Under the pieces are notes generated by a model. The model had not been told where the DNA came from. It ran no database searches and saw only the letters and a program-made list of their open reading frames with translations. Source: an uncultured Flavobacteriaceae bacterium (GTDB taxonomy: Bacteria > Bacteroidota > Bacteroidia > Flavobacteriales > Flavobacteriaceae). From it: a stretch of DNA of 64,000 bases. This document shows, piece by piece, positions 52,884 to 62,769 of this stretch; the stretch's first letter is position 1, and each line of letters begins with the position of its first letter. The position numbers and the translations under genes are program-made. The stretch is from positions 1 to 64,000 of the forward strand of contig CANKZQ010000004.1 in NCBI GenBank assembly GCA_947488345.1. The letters are read 5' to 3'.

Positions 52884-53366
52884 CTAAAGGAAAGACTTAT
52901 CAAAACTTAATGGAAGTAAATCTTTCAAAGAAGTTGTTTTTACAATTTTACCTTTTTCCCCAGCGAACAATAACTCGATCGGCGTGTTTTGTTTAAATTC
53001 GTATTCTGCAATTGCCTGTCTGCAAGATCCACAAGGTCCTACAGGTTGATCTACAACTTTTTTTAATGAGCTTGCTGAAATAGCTATTTTTACAATTGGA
53101 ATGTTAGGATACAAGGCACCAGCACTATAAACCGCTACACGCTCAGCACACATTCCTGATGGGTATGCAGCATTTTCTTGATTATTACCAGTAATGATCT
53201 CCTTATTCTCTAATAAAAGAGCAGCACCTACGCTAAAGTTTGAATACGGCGCATAGGCGGTATTCCTCATTTTTATAGCGATCTCCATGAGTGCTCTATC
53301 ATCTGAAGATAACTCATCAAGTGCATCAAAAACAGTAAAGGTTGTTATATGTTCAATTTTTTTCAT
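52884..53366 (-). CDS. cdd: Cytidine deaminase
   Basis: A 160-residue zinc enzyme deaminating cytidine and deoxycytidine. The zinc ligand and catalytic pair CAE is Cys73-Ala-Glu75 in GMCAERVAV, and the second motif PCGSCRQ supplies Cys112 and Cys115. TAYAPYSNFSVGAALL is the conserved N-terminal substrate segment. It is the first gene of a leftward pair with the globin. Length (about 160 versus 130 for short forms) reflects the N-terminal extension seen in Bacteroidota. Confidence 0.95.
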   Translation of the reverse strand: MKKIEHITTFTVFDALDELSSDDRALMEIAIKMRNTAYAPYSNFSVGAALLLENKEIITGNNQENAAYPSGMCAERVAVYSAGALYPNIPIVKIAISASSLKKVVDQPVGPCGSCRQAIAEYEFKQNTPIELLFAGEKGKIVKTTSLKDLLPLSFDKSFL

Positions 53367-53389
53367 TTCAATATGTAGGATAAAACTAA

Positions 53390-53425
53390 AAAATCATTTT
53401 AGCGAATGTACTAAAATGATTTTTT
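53390..53425. terminator. Intrinsic terminator after porV
   Basis: A 13-bp perfect stem, AAAATCATTTTAG (53390-53402) with CTAAAATGATTTT (53411-53423), and an 8-nt loop. On the minus strand the stem is followed by a T-rich tract, ending the porU-porV transcript before cdd. Confidence 0.85.
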
Positions 53426-53450
53426 ATACTATATTCTTTAGAAAAGTAGA

Positions 53451-54584
53451 TTAAAAATTTTCGTAGGTATTTCCAAAATTAAAAGTTAATGAAAAACGTA
53501 AGGTATTCTCTAACGGATTGTTAACATCTGTCGAGTTTATCAAATATGACAAGTCTAAGTTGGTGCTTTTAAATTTAAATCCAGCTCCAAGGGTGAAATA
53601 CTTTCTTCCACCGGCATAATCACTTTCATTAAAATAACCAAGTCGCATCCCAAATGTTTTATCATACATATATTCAGCACCTAAGGCCCATGTGAATTCT
53701 TTCAATTCATTACCGCCTGGAGCATCTCCAAACGATTGAAAGATACCACCAATAAAACCTACATCATCATCTTTACCTTCAGTAATATTTCCAGCACTAT
53801 CTCGAATTGGAGGTGAAGGAACCAATAACTTATTGAATTCTAAATTTGCGGTGATGCTGTTTAAATCATCAAGGATAAACTCAAAACCACCACCTATTTT
53901 TAGATTGGTAGGTATAAAGTTGTCTTGCCCACCGTCTGTCAACGTAACTTTAGGACCAATATTAGAGATGTTAAATCCACCGCGCCAAATACCATTAAAA
54001 TCACCATAATTTTTTTCCTCAGATTGGTAATATCCAGAAACATCTACAGCAAAGGTATTCACCGTATTAATTACAGAATTTTCAACGCGTAAGGCATAGT
54101 CAGATCGTAGATAACGAACTCCAACCGCCATGGCAAACTCAGGACTTAATTTAAGACCATACGAAAGGTCTAAGGCAAATTCATTAGGATTTTCAGAACC
54201 AATACCTTGCCCTTCAAAGTTGGTCAATTCAATAGTTCCAAGAGAGAAATATTTTAACGAAGCACCCCAAGAACTATTTTCATTAATTCTATTAGAAAAT
54301 GAAATGTTACTTACAAATACATCACTCGTTAGATTTCGTAACCAAGGCGTATAGTTCACGCCTAGAGTATATTGAGATTCTCCGAAAACATATTTCGCAG
54401 CATTAAAATGTTGCGAGCTAGCATCAGGAGAGGTGGCTACACCAATATCACCCATTCCACCAGATCTTGCATCTGGAGCGATCAATAAGAAAGGTGCCGC
54501 AGTAGTAATCGGGTTTTCATCCTGAGCGTAACTTTTAAAACTACCAATTAATAAAATCGGAATTAACAGAAATATTTTTTTCAT
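53451..54584 (-). CDS. porV: PorV-type outer-membrane protein of the type IX secretion system
   Basis: A 377-residue outer-membrane beta-barrel of the FadL-like PorV (LptO) group. A signal peptide ends SFKSYAQ. The conserved N-terminal plug-like start is AAPFLLIAPDARSGGMGDIGVATSPDASSQHFNAAKYVF, and the barrel ends NTLRFSLTFNFGN. PorV carries cargo to the sortase PorU at the cell surface. Its gene directly follows porU with a 30-nt gap, the usual order. It is separated from cdd by a terminator. Confidence 0.95.
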   Translation of the reverse strand: MKKIFLLIPILLIGSFKSYAQDENPITTAAPFLLIAPDARSGGMGDIGVATSPDASSQHFNAAKYVFGESQYTLGVNYTPWLRNLTSDVFVSNISFSNRINENSSWGASLKYFSLGTIELTNFEGQGIGSENPNEFALDLSYGLKLSPEFAMAVGVRYLRSDYALRVENSVINTVNTFAVDVSGYYQSEEKNYGDFNGIWRGGFNISNIGPKVTLTDGGQDNFIPTNLKIGGGFEFILDDLNSITANLEFNKLLVPSPPIRDSAGNITEGKDDDVGFIGGIFQSFGDAPGGNELKEFTWALGAEYMYDKTFGMRLGYFNESDYAGGRKYFTLGAGFKFKSTNLDLSYLINSTDVNNPLENTLRFSLTFNFGNTYENF

Positions 54585-54614
54585 TGAATTAAGTTAAAAT
54601 GTTATATACAGTTT

Positions 54615-57600
54615 TTATTGTAATATCACTAGCTTTTCATACTTACTAGCTTTTGCATTTGATAGTGTAGATTTTACGTTCAATTTATAAACATATACAC
54701 CTTTTCCTATTTTGTTACCAAAATCATCCAAACCATCCCAAGAAATCGTTCTAGATAAATTTCCTTCGGTCTGAACAATTTGATTTATTGTTTTAATCAA
54801 TTTCCCGGAAACCGTAAATATCTGAACTTGAGCTTCTAAAGGCTCGTTTGGTTTGTTGTGATTGAACCAAAATTGTGTGTAATTAATGAGTGGATTTGGG
54901 TAATTTAATACATTTTCAATTACTAAATCTCTGTCATCAACTACAACAAAATTTAACGTAGCTTCTGATGGATTATTGTACGTGTCCCAACATTTAAATG
55001 TAATGGTATGTGGGCCGGGTTCGAGGTTTCGAAACGGAAACTTCGCTTTACCTTTTGTAAAGTCATCTAAATCAGTTTGATAGAAGTCGTTTAGGATAAA
55101 TGGATTTGCTTGATCTCCATCTAAAATAGCAATGATATCATGATCAACTGCAGTAATAGATGTATTAATACCAGAAGCGTCTTCTAAGTCGGCTATAAAA
55201 AAGGGAGATTCATTAGTATTTCCACCATCCACAAATGATTCATCATTCATAAACAATTTTATCGTTGGTCCTGTCGTATCTTCGGCTGCATTTTCATCAA
55301 TACCACCAATGACAATATCTTGATTGAAACCTGATTTATCATCTTGCTGGTTGTCGGCATACATGCTTATTTTGGCTTTACCAAATGCAATTCGAATATC
55401 TCGAGGTACGACAAATTCAAATCTAAAGTTACCGTTGGTCACCGAAGCTTGACCTCTAAAGATCTTACTTTCTATAGCCTCAAACGATAGCTTTCTACCG
55501 AAGTTATCATTGTCTAAAGTCGATCGCTCTAATAATTTGTCGAATATAGTTGTAGATAATTTCCCATTAAAGCCTGTTAAAATATTGTTAGACACATCGG
55601 TCACCACACCTTCTAGAGTTACTCTTGATAATGCCTTCAACGTATCAATAGATTGGGTCACGTCGACATTGTTCATTTTAGTAATTTTTATATTTGGTTT
55701 TGGTTGTGCCAACTTCATGGCTGGGTCACCAAAATAATATACAAATAAGCGCTGATCAGAATTAGGTGAATCTGGATCATTTTTGCTTTCCATTAAGGCT
55801 TGCGCAATGGTTAAATCTTCATTATTGAAGGCGAACAATTTCTTCACCAAAACCCTGTTAAAGCTCTGTCCTACAGCAATAAAGATCTCTCGCGTGGTCG
55901 TGATCATACTGATGGCTCCTCCGTTACTATTTGCAAAAGTAAACTCTCCTGCAGTAACTCTATTAGGGTTGTCAAATCTTGAAAATTCACAGGTCACGGT
56001 GATCAGTAATGGCAGCGTATTTGGATTTCTCCAATCGTTGATTTGCGGCACTTCCAAAATACGTTCTTCAGCCCATCCATCTTCACCGCCATGACCAAAG
56101 TAATTGACGACTAATGACCCTGTTTCTACAGCATTATCTATGGCTTCATTGACAGTAGGATATCGCTCGCCTCCAGATGAGGTTTGCTGTACAAAGGCAT
56201 CGGAATATATTTTAGTAATGTTGAATTCTGGTTTATTGTCTTTTACATCATTTGCGATGGTTTCTACAGTTTGCTGTAATACAAATTCACCTGGATCATC
56301 TGGATCATCTGCGATGACCGTAATCTTGTTCCGCCAATCTCCAAAAGATGAGGTTGCATAATAGCTTAACACTTTGTCGACTGCTATTTTAGCATCATTT
56401 AAAGTTGTAATTGGAAATCTGCCAGTAGCCACATCTTGTAAATCAGTTGTGCTCAATTCGCCATCTGTAGGATCCATCATTCCGTAGTAATCATCGGTAA
56501 CAAAGGAGGTAGCTAGGTTGAAACTCTCAAAGGATTCAAATGCAGGAACGACATTATTATTACCCGAAATTCTATTTTTATAATCATAAGAGGCATCTCC
56601 AAAAAGAGCCACAAATTTAATTCGTTTATCGACAGAAGTCGCATTGATGTAAAAATGTCGTACGAAATCCCTAATGGCCGTTAGATCGGGAGACCCCGAA
56701 CCAAATTCATTGTAGATCTGTGCCAAGTCAACTACGCGCACAGTCAAACCAGAATTATTTCTATGATACTCAGCAATGCGTTCGGCTTCTGACATTAAAT
56801 AGTCGGGCGAAACAATGATATAATCTATATCTTGTAAACTATGTAAATTTTGATTTGGAATGGCCCCATTTTCAATAAGTTCTGGTGTAAAGAAATCATT
56901 TTCATTAAGCACAATAAATTCATCGAGCACCCCACCATTACGTTTAAATGTTATGGTCGTATCAGTACCCGACTCGTTGATAATGAGTTGCGGATTGATA
57001 CTGTTGGTGACATTCCATATTTGGGTTGTATTCGAAGTATTTTCAACGGTGTATTTTATGATATCCGTAAAGGAGGCCTTGGCGGCGTCGAAGCTTCTAA
57101 AAGAAAACTGCTTGTTATTTGAAGCGATTAATTTCTTTGTACCTATAAGTTCAACATAGTCTAAATGTGCCCTAGCTGAAGGGTTGCCATTATTATTATA
57201 GGTGACTTCAACGGCTATTTGGTCTGAACTTATAGAAATGTCCCGAATGGTTTCTCTGGCGATGGCCAAGGTTAAGTTAAAGGGAGAACTAGAAATGGCA
57301 GGAAAATTAATACTTCCTAAATTTTGATCATTCACGCGAATCTCCATTTGAGAGGTCGTAAAAGATTCTATAGCCCCGCGAACTCTAACGTAGATATTTT
57401 TTGAAGGCTCAATAGACGAAAAATCAAAATTCACAGTGGTCGTATTTGTATTGCTTAAATTTTTGCCTAGCCATTGTTGCCCGTTAGAGAATAGATTGAC
57501 ATTATCCTGTTCAAAAACATGATAATCATTATATGTGTTGATCGATATTGTTTCTGATGAACTAATAGTCGGATTATTTTGTATTCTCTTACCAAGATTC

Positions 57601-58088
57601 TCGCCAATTGTTAAAAAATAAAAAGCCTTGTCACTATATATATTATTAATATGTCTTACCTGATCTTCTTGTAATGCTTCTGTATCCCAACTATGTGGAC
57701 CTTTTCCGTAGAACAAAATATAATCATCAGAATCAAAACTATTGTCCTCTTCTCCGATGACGGTAATGGCATTTTCTTGCAGCCCGTCATATCTAAATTT
57801 GCTGTTTGCCATGGGCAGTAGCGCTCCGCCATTTCCAAAGATTTGAATATTTTTCGGATTGATATCGTCTGTATTGATACCTAAATTTTCTAAGAAATTT
57901 TTATCAATTTTAAATATACCCGTCGTATCTATTGCGAATTTGTACCACGACCCTTGAGATAATACAGAGTTTTTAACTGTAGAAAATTTAAAATTGAGGT
58001 TTTTGTTGGCTTCACCAGTTTGTGCTGATAAAGTAAAGGGTATCAGTAGGGTTACTAGATATATGAGGTACTTGTTTTTCGACATCAT
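54615..58088 (-). CDS. porU: PorU-type type IX secretion sortase
   Basis: A 1157-residue cysteine peptidase of family C25. A signal peptide ends IPFTLSAQ. The catalytic dyad is His666 in NYFGHGGEDG and Cys700 in TVTCEFSRFD, seen directly. A C-terminal type IX-like sorting domain follows at about 1070-1157 (NYPNPLINYTQFWFNHNKP, VYVYKLNVKS). PorU cleaves C-terminal sorting domains and attaches cargo to A-LPS in gingipain-secreting bacteria. Upstream of porV and divergent from gldJ, forming the core gliding/secretion locus of the window. Confidence 0.95.
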   Translation of the reverse strand: MMSKNKYLIYLVTLLIPFTLSAQTGEANKNLNFKFSTVKNSVLSQGSWYKFAIDTTGIFKIDKNFLENLGINTDDINPKNIQIFGNGGALLPMANSKFRYDGLQENAITVIGEEDNSFDSDDYILFYGKGPHSWDTEALQEDQVRHINNIYSDKAFYFLTIGENLGKRIQNNPTISSSETISINTYNDYHVFEQDNVNLFSNGQQWLGKNLSNTNTTTVNFDFSSIEPSKNIYVRVRGAIESFTTSQMEIRVNDQNLGSINFPAISSSPFNLTLAIARETIRDISISSDQIAVEVTYNNNGNPSARAHLDYVELIGTKKLIASNNKQFSFRSFDAAKASFTDIIKYTVENTSNTTQIWNVTNSINPQLIINESGTDTTITFKRNGGVLDEFIVLNENDFFTPELIENGAIPNQNLHSLQDIDYIIVSPDYLMSEAERIAEYHRNNSGLTVRVVDLAQIYNEFGSGSPDLTAIRDFVRHFYINATSVDKRIKFVALFGDASYDYKNRISGNNNVVPAFESFESFNLATSFVTDDYYGMMDPTDGELSTTDLQDVATGRFPITTLNDAKIAVDKVLSYYATSSFGDWRNKITVIADDPDDPGEFVLQQTVETIANDVKDNKPEFNITKIYSDAFVQQTSSGGERYPTVNEAIDNAVETGSLVVNYFGHGGEDGWAEERILEVPQINDWRNPNTLPLLITVTCEFSRFDNPNRVTAGEFTFANSNGGAISMITTTREIFIAVGQSFNRVLVKKLFAFNNEDLTIAQALMESKNDPDSPNSDQRLFVYYFGDPAMKLAQPKPNIKITKMNNVDVTQSIDTLKALSRVTLEGVVTDVSNNILTGFNGKLSTTIFDKLLERSTLDNDNFGRKLSFEAIESKIFRGQASVTNGNFRFEFVVPRDIRIAFGKAKISMYADNQQDDKSGFNQDIVIGGIDENAAEDTTGPTIKLFMNDESFVDGGNTNESPFFIADLEDASGINTSITAVDHDIIAILDGDQANPFILNDFYQTDLDDFTKGKAKFPFRNLEPGPHTITFKCWDTYNNPSEATLNFVVVDDRDLVIENVLNYPNPLINYTQFWFNHNKPNEPLEAQVQIFTVSGKLIKTINQIVQTEGNLSRTISWDGLDDFGNKIGKGVYVYKLNVKSTLSNAKASKYEKLVILQ

Positions 58089-58272
58089 TAAACTAAACGC
58101 AAGTTAAGTAGACTTATTTTAATATTTTACAAGGTTACATATAATAAAGAAATAAAACAATCGTTATACATGCATCCAATGGCATTTTATGTTATTGATA
58201 GTAATGAGATTTAATTTACAAATTTAATAGATTATAAGGTCTTAGACCCCCTAAATTAACACTAAAGTAAGT

Positions 58273-60072
58273 ATGAAAAGGTTTATAGGAAAAAAAGTAT
58301 TACTAACTATCCTAGTCGCAGGTTTTTTGGTAAGTTGTGGTAAGAAAGGAAGAACTTCTTCAGAATTGACCGGATGGAATTTTAACGATCCAACGTATGG
58401 TGGTTTTACCGCTAATACTAATTATGCAGGTCAAAAGATACCACCAGGTATGGTATTGATAGAAGGAGGTACATTTACCATGGGTAGTGTACAAGATGAT
58501 GTTTTGTTCGATTGGAATACGACTCCTAAGCAACAGCAGATTAGATCTTTTTATATGGATCAAGCTGAGGTTACAAACTTAGAGTACTTGTTTTACTTAC
58601 AATATTTAGAAAAAGTATTTCCACCATCTGACGATACCTATCGTAAGATTTATCAATCTGCTTTACCAGATACCTTAGTTTGGAGAGATGCTCTAGGTTT
58701 TAACGAATTATTATCAGAGAGTTATTTACGTCACCCGTCATACAGTGATTATCCAGTAGTAGGTGTTTCTTGGTTGCAAGCAACTGAGTATTGTAAGTGG
58801 AGAACAGACAGAGTAAACGAAAAGATATTATACGATAAAGGAGTATTGAACAAATTATTTGATCAAGATTCTTTAAAAGTAGAAGGAAAGAATAGATTTG
58901 ATACAAGTACATATTTGGCGAACCCTAAATTATTATTTGATGGAGACGAAAGTATCTACAATAAAGGGTTGCCAGATTATTCAAAGAAACCTTCTAAAAA
59001 GAAAAGCAAGAAAGAAAGAAGAGCCGAAGAGGCAGCCAGCGACGATGGTGGTGCTTATGTAGAAACGGATACTGATAAAAAGTCTAAAAAGAAAAGAGGT
59101 AGAAAATCTAAGTCTCCTCAAGGTTTTACTGGAAGACACGTAAAAACGTCTGATGGATTGTTAACACAACGTTTTAGATTACCAACAGAAGCTGAGTGGG
59201 AATATGCTGCAAAAGCATTGATCGAAAACAGAGAGTATAACAGTATTAGAGGTAGAAAAAAGTATTCTTGGAATGGTCGTTATACAAGAGACCAATCAAA
59301 GAAGAGAGCTGGAGATCAATTAGCGAACTTCAAGCAGGGTAAAGGAGATTATAGTGGTTTAGCAGGATGGAGTAATGATGGTGCGGATATCACGATTCAA
59401 GTAAAGTCTTATGACCCTAATGCATTTGGTTTATATGATATGTCTGGTAATGTTGCCGAGTGGGTAGCTGATGTATACAGACCGATTGTAGATAATGATG
59501 CAAATGATTTCAATTACTTTAGAGGTAATGTATTTAAAAAGCCTTTAATTGATGAAGAAGGAAAAGTGGTAGTAGTTGATTATAACTCTATCGAATTTGA
59601 TACCTTAGACAATGGTAAAATTGTACCAAAAGATTTACCAGGTAGTGTAAAATATGTGCCAATTACAAAGCGTGATGCTTTTATGAGACCTAATTATGAA
59701 AAGGCTGATAATGTATCTATTGGTGACGGAGATTTAGCATCTACAAAGAATTACTTTAAGGATGATGAAGAAGCAGAAGAGGGCGATGATAAACCTCGTA
59801 TGTATAACTCGCCAAAAACACCAAGACAAATCGGTGAAAGTGGTTTGATTATTCAGCAGTATGATACAAAGAAAAGAACAACTTTGATTAGTGATGAGAC
59901 TAGAGTTTATAAAGGTGGTTCTTGGAAAGATAGAGAGTACTGGTTAGATCCAGCACAAAGAAGATACTTACCACAGTATATGGCGACAAACTATATTGGT
60001 TTCCGTTGTGCAACTGATAAGTTAGGTGCGATGTCTTACAAGAGAAGAAGAAAGTCACCTTCAAAAAGATAA
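58273..60072 (+). CDS. gldJ: Gliding motility lipoprotein GldJ
   Basis: A 599-residue lipoprotein (SCGKK; Cys22) with a formylglycine-generating-enzyme (SUMF1)-like fold: GMVLIEGGTFTMGS near 65, then RLPTEAEWEYAAKAL, LYDMSGNVAEWVADVYRP, and RVYKGGSWKDREYWLDPAQRRYLPQYMATNYIGFRCA. GldJ is needed for gliding motility and for type IX secretion stability in Flavobacterium. The insertions with KKSKKERRAEEA and KKSKKKRGRKSKSP at about 240-280 are lysine-rich. It is divergent from porU, with 184 nt between. Confidence 0.95.
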   Translation: MKRFIGKKVLLTILVAGFLVSCGKKGRTSSELTGWNFNDPTYGGFTANTNYAGQKIPPGMVLIEGGTFTMGSVQDDVLFDWNTTPKQQQIRSFYMDQAEVTNLEYLFYLQYLEKVFPPSDDTYRKIYQSALPDTLVWRDALGFNELLSESYLRHPSYSDYPVVGVSWLQATEYCKWRTDRVNEKILYDKGVLNKLFDQDSLKVEGKNRFDTSTYLANPKLLFDGDESIYNKGLPDYSKKPSKKKSKKERRAEEAASDDGGAYVETDTDKKSKKKRGRKSKSPQGFTGRHVKTSDGLLTQRFRLPTEAEWEYAAKALIENREYNSIRGRKKYSWNGRYTRDQSKKRAGDQLANFKQGKGDYSGLAGWSNDGADITIQVKSYDPNAFGLYDMSGNVAEWVADVYRPIVDNDANDFNYFRGNVFKKPLIDEEGKVVVVDYNSIEFDTLDNGKIVPKDLPGSVKYVPITKRDAFMRPNYEKADNVSIGDGDLASTKNYFKDDEEAEEGDDKPRMYNSPKTPRQIGESGLIIQQYDTKKRTTLISDETRVYKGGSWKDREYWLDPAQRRYLPQYMATNYIGFRCATDKLGAMSYKRRRKSPSKR

Positions 60073-60100
60073 AACAAATTCTAAATCAACCAATATTTTA

Positions 60101-60133
60101 AAAACTCAATACTTCGGTATTGAGTTTTTTTTT
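60101..60133. terminator. Terminator between gldJ and murF
   Basis: ACTCAATAC (60104-60112) and GTATTGAGT (60117-60125) pair around a UUCG loop, with a T-run to 60133 on the right and As on the left. It ends gldJ and may also act in the opposite direction. Confidence 0.88.
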
Positions 60134-60144
60134 AGCTTTACGTC

Positions 60145-61422
60145 ATGAATATTGAACAACTACACACGCTCTTTTTAGAGTGTTCTCAGGTGACCACCGA
60201 TACTAGAAAAATTGAAAGTAACAGCTTGTTCTTTGCTTTAAAGGGAGACAATTTTAACGGAAATGAGTTCGCGAACGAAGCCTTAAAAAAAGGCGCCTCA
60301 TATGCTGTTATTGATGAAGTAGCGTATCAAACAAGTGAGCGACATATTTTGGTAGAGAACACCTTAGAAACGCTACAAACCCTCGCTTCTTTTCATAGAC
60401 ATTACTTGGCGATTCCTATTATCTCTTTAACAGGAAGTAATGGTAAGACAACCACGAAAGAACTGATCAATGCGGTATTATCAAAAAAGTTCGATACGAC
60501 GGCCACTGTTGGTAATTTAAACAATCATATCGGAGTACCTCTAACCTTATTGTCAATGTCTTCGAAGACCGAGATTGGTATTGTTGAAATGGGGGCCAAT
60601 CATCTCAAAGAAATAGCATTGCTATCGAGTATTGCACAACCCGATTACGGGTATATTACGAATTTTGGCAAAGCACATTTAGAAGGATTCGGAAGTTTGG
60701 AAGGTGTAGTACAAGGAAAAACCGAGTTGTATGCCAATTTGAAAGGTCATGGAAAAATGGTCTTTGTAAATACTAATGATGCTCAACAAGTTGAACAATC
60801 TAAAGGTATGAAGTGTATTACATTCGGTCGAAAAGGATCTAAATATCCTATTGAGTTTATAACAGCCGATCCATTTGTGATATTGAGGTATGAAACAAAA
60901 CGGATAAAGAGCCAGCTAATTGGTGCCTATAATTTCAATAATATAGCCGCAGCTATTGCCATTGGAAAACATTTTGAGGTGTCAGATCAGGCTATACAAG
61001 AAGCCATTGAGACGTATGTGCCAACGAATAATCGCTCACAGATATTAGACAAAGGAACGAATAAAGTGATTCTAGATGCCTATAATGCCAACCCGAGTAG
61101 TATGAAAGTGGCGCTCGAGAATTTTTCAGGTTTAACCGATAAAACGAAGATTGCTATCCTTGGAGATATGTTCGAATTAGGTCATGAAGCTGAGGCCGAA
61201 CATCAATTTATCGCTGATCTCGCGAGTAATCTCGATATTCACAAAGTCTATTTATTAGGAGAGAATTTTCAGAAAGTTTCAGCTATCAATGACAGTACAC
61301 AACAATTCGCATCGTTTGAAGCTTTTAAAGACTATTTTTCGAAGCAGCAAACGAAAAATACGACCTTATTGATTAAGGCATCACGTGGAATGGCTCTTGA
61401 ACGCATCGTAGAACTGCTATAG
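60145..61422 (+). CDS. murF: UDP-N-acetylmuramoyl-tripeptide--D-Ala-D-Ala ligase
   Basis: A 425-residue Mur ligase that adds D-Ala-D-Ala to UDP-MurNAc-tripeptide in peptidoglycan synthesis. The N-terminal domain ends around 90, then the ATP P-loop TGSNGKTTT (96-104), GIVEMGANHLKEI, TNFGKAHLEGFG, and the C-terminal DAYNANPSSMKVALE and GDMFELG signature. The gene is alone; other mur genes are not in view. The start ATG follows 12 nt after the terminator. Confidence 0.97.
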   Translation: MNIEQLHTLFLECSQVTTDTRKIESNSLFFALKGDNFNGNEFANEALKKGASYAVIDEVAYQTSERHILVENTLETLQTLASFHRHYLAIPIISLTGSNGKTTTKELINAVLSKKFDTTATVGNLNNHIGVPLTLLSMSSKTEIGIVEMGANHLKEIALLSSIAQPDYGYITNFGKAHLEGFGSLEGVVQGKTELYANLKGHGKMVFVNTNDAQQVEQSKGMKCITFGRKGSKYPIEFITADPFVILRYETKRIKSQLIGAYNFNNIAAAIAIGKHFEVSDQAIQEAIETYVPTNNRSQILDKGTNKVILDAYNANPSSMKVALENFSGLTDKTKIAILGDMFELGHEAEAEHQFIADLASNLDIHKVYLLGENFQKVSAINDSTQQFASFEAFKDYFSKQQTKNTTLLIKASRGMALERIVELL

Positions 61423-61453
61423 TTCATCTTTTCGATCCTGAATCAGATTTAGA

Positions 61454-62188
61454 TTATTTATTTGCCAACATGAATGCTTTAAAAGCATTCCAATAACCAG
61501 TATATCCGCTCGTTGTTTCCCAAACTGCCCGAGATCCATGTATACCTACCTCGGTTGGCTTATAGTGAATTAATTGATCATTGTCTACGAACCGAAGTAG
61601 TTTCTCAACCGGTTTTATTTCTCTTTTGGACGAAGTAACGAAGGCAGGAAGATTCAATGATTTTATAAGTACAGCCAAATTCTTTCCATTTAGATATTCT
61701 CCAGGGCTAAATGCCGCTACCGCTTTTATTTTTTTACTTTCACTAGCAATCCATAGTGCTAAGGAGGCAGAATAAGAACTCCCAACTAAAATAATAGGTT
61801 GATTACCATTGACTTCATAAATATAATTAATGGCAGCTTCTACATCTTGTTTAGCTCCAGCAAAACCTACGTTTCTAAGTTTAGACTTAGCATCTAGAGC
61901 TGTTTGGTTTTTGATGCCATTTACGGCATTTCCAGAACGTTGATCGATGGCTAGACATGAGTACCCTAAAGCATTTAATTTTTTGGCTGTTTCGATATAT
62001 TCACCACGACTATAGCCTGCCTGATGGCATAATAAGACCGTAGGTTTAACCCCTTTTAGATAGTAAGTGTCTCCAGTAACCAGCACAGAATCTTTGGCAT
62101 AAAAAGTAACGGTTTCAGTATATATCTCTTCTTGCGCGATCAATGCTTGCGAATAAATTAATAAAAATAGTAGGGTGAACGTACGCAT
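61454..62188 (-). CDS. Exported alpha/beta hydrolase
   Basis: A 244-residue exported hydrolase with a signal peptide ending SQALIAQ. The nucleophile is Ser138 in GSSYS, where the second glycine of GxSxG is replaced by serine. HQAGYSRGEY gives the oxyanion region, and GIHGSRAVWE contains the likely His. The enzyme class resembles dienelactone-hydrolase-type esterases; substrate unknown. It is 5 nt downstream of the unknown exported gene on the same strand, so both are probably one operon. Confidence 0.82.
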   Translation of the reverse strand: MRTFTLLFLLIYSQALIAQEEIYTETVTFYAKDSVLVTGDTYYLKGVKPTVLLCHQAGYSRGEYIETAKKLNALGYSCLAIDQRSGNAVNGIKNQTALDAKSKLRNVGFAGAKQDVEAAINYIYEVNGNQPIILVGSSYSASLALWIASESKKIKAVAAFSPGEYLNGKNLAVLIKSLNLPAFVTSSKREIKPVEKLLRFVDNDQLIHYKPTEVGIHGSRAVWETTSGYTGYWNAFKAFMLANK

Positions 62189-62193
62189 ATATA

Positions 62194-62622
62194 TTAGTTT
62201 AAATGTTTAACAGGATCCTTACCAAAAATTACTTTTCTAAATTCCCCAGGTTTTTTCGTGTTTAATAATTTGAGTACATTTTGTGCCTTAATCAAAGCGG
62301 CAAAATGCTCTTCTCTTTTGTCGTACTGTTGTTGATTTGCATACGTGGTAATGAGCATAAAGTTAAAAGGGTTTTCTTTTGTTGAGGGAGTCTCTAAGAA
62401 TTGATACGATAAAATATGTCCTTTTTGTAGAGCTTGCACGCGTAATATCTTCCAATTATTTTGATAATAAAATAGAGCCTCTTTCTTATTATTATTTAAT
62501 ATTTGTACAAAGTCAATTGTGGAAATTCGATCTTCTAAGTTTAATTGACCCTCCGAATTCAATTGCTGTGAACTACTCGCCAGGCCAATGGAGAACACAA
62601 GATAGAATAATAAAAATCGCAT
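62194..62622 (-). CDS. Unknown exported protein
   Basis: A 142-residue protein with a signal peptide (ends GLASSSQ) that I do not recognise. The middle, VQILNNNKKEALFYYQNNWKILRVQALQKGHILSYQFLETP, followed by FMLITTYANQQQYDKREEHF, is reminiscent of dimeric alpha/beta-barrel (ABM-like) monooxygenase domains, but the similarity is weak. It is co-directional with, and 5 nt before, the hydrolase gene. Confidence 0.7.
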   Translation of the reverse strand: MRFLLFYLVFSIGLASSSQQLNSEGQLNLEDRISTIDFVQILNNNKKEALFYYQNNWKILRVQALQKGHILSYQFLETPSTKENPFNFMLITTYANQQQYDKREEHFAALIKAQNVLKLLNTKKPGEFRKVIFGKDPVKHLN

Positions 62623-62769
62623 ATTTTTGTCATTTAGTGTTTCAATATACCAAATTCAGAAATTGATAAATAATCAATAGTGTAATTTTAACATGGGTTT
62701 AAGATTTTAAGAAATACTGCCTAATTGTCATTTTAACTATCTTGGCGCGATATTAGACAGAAGTTCATC

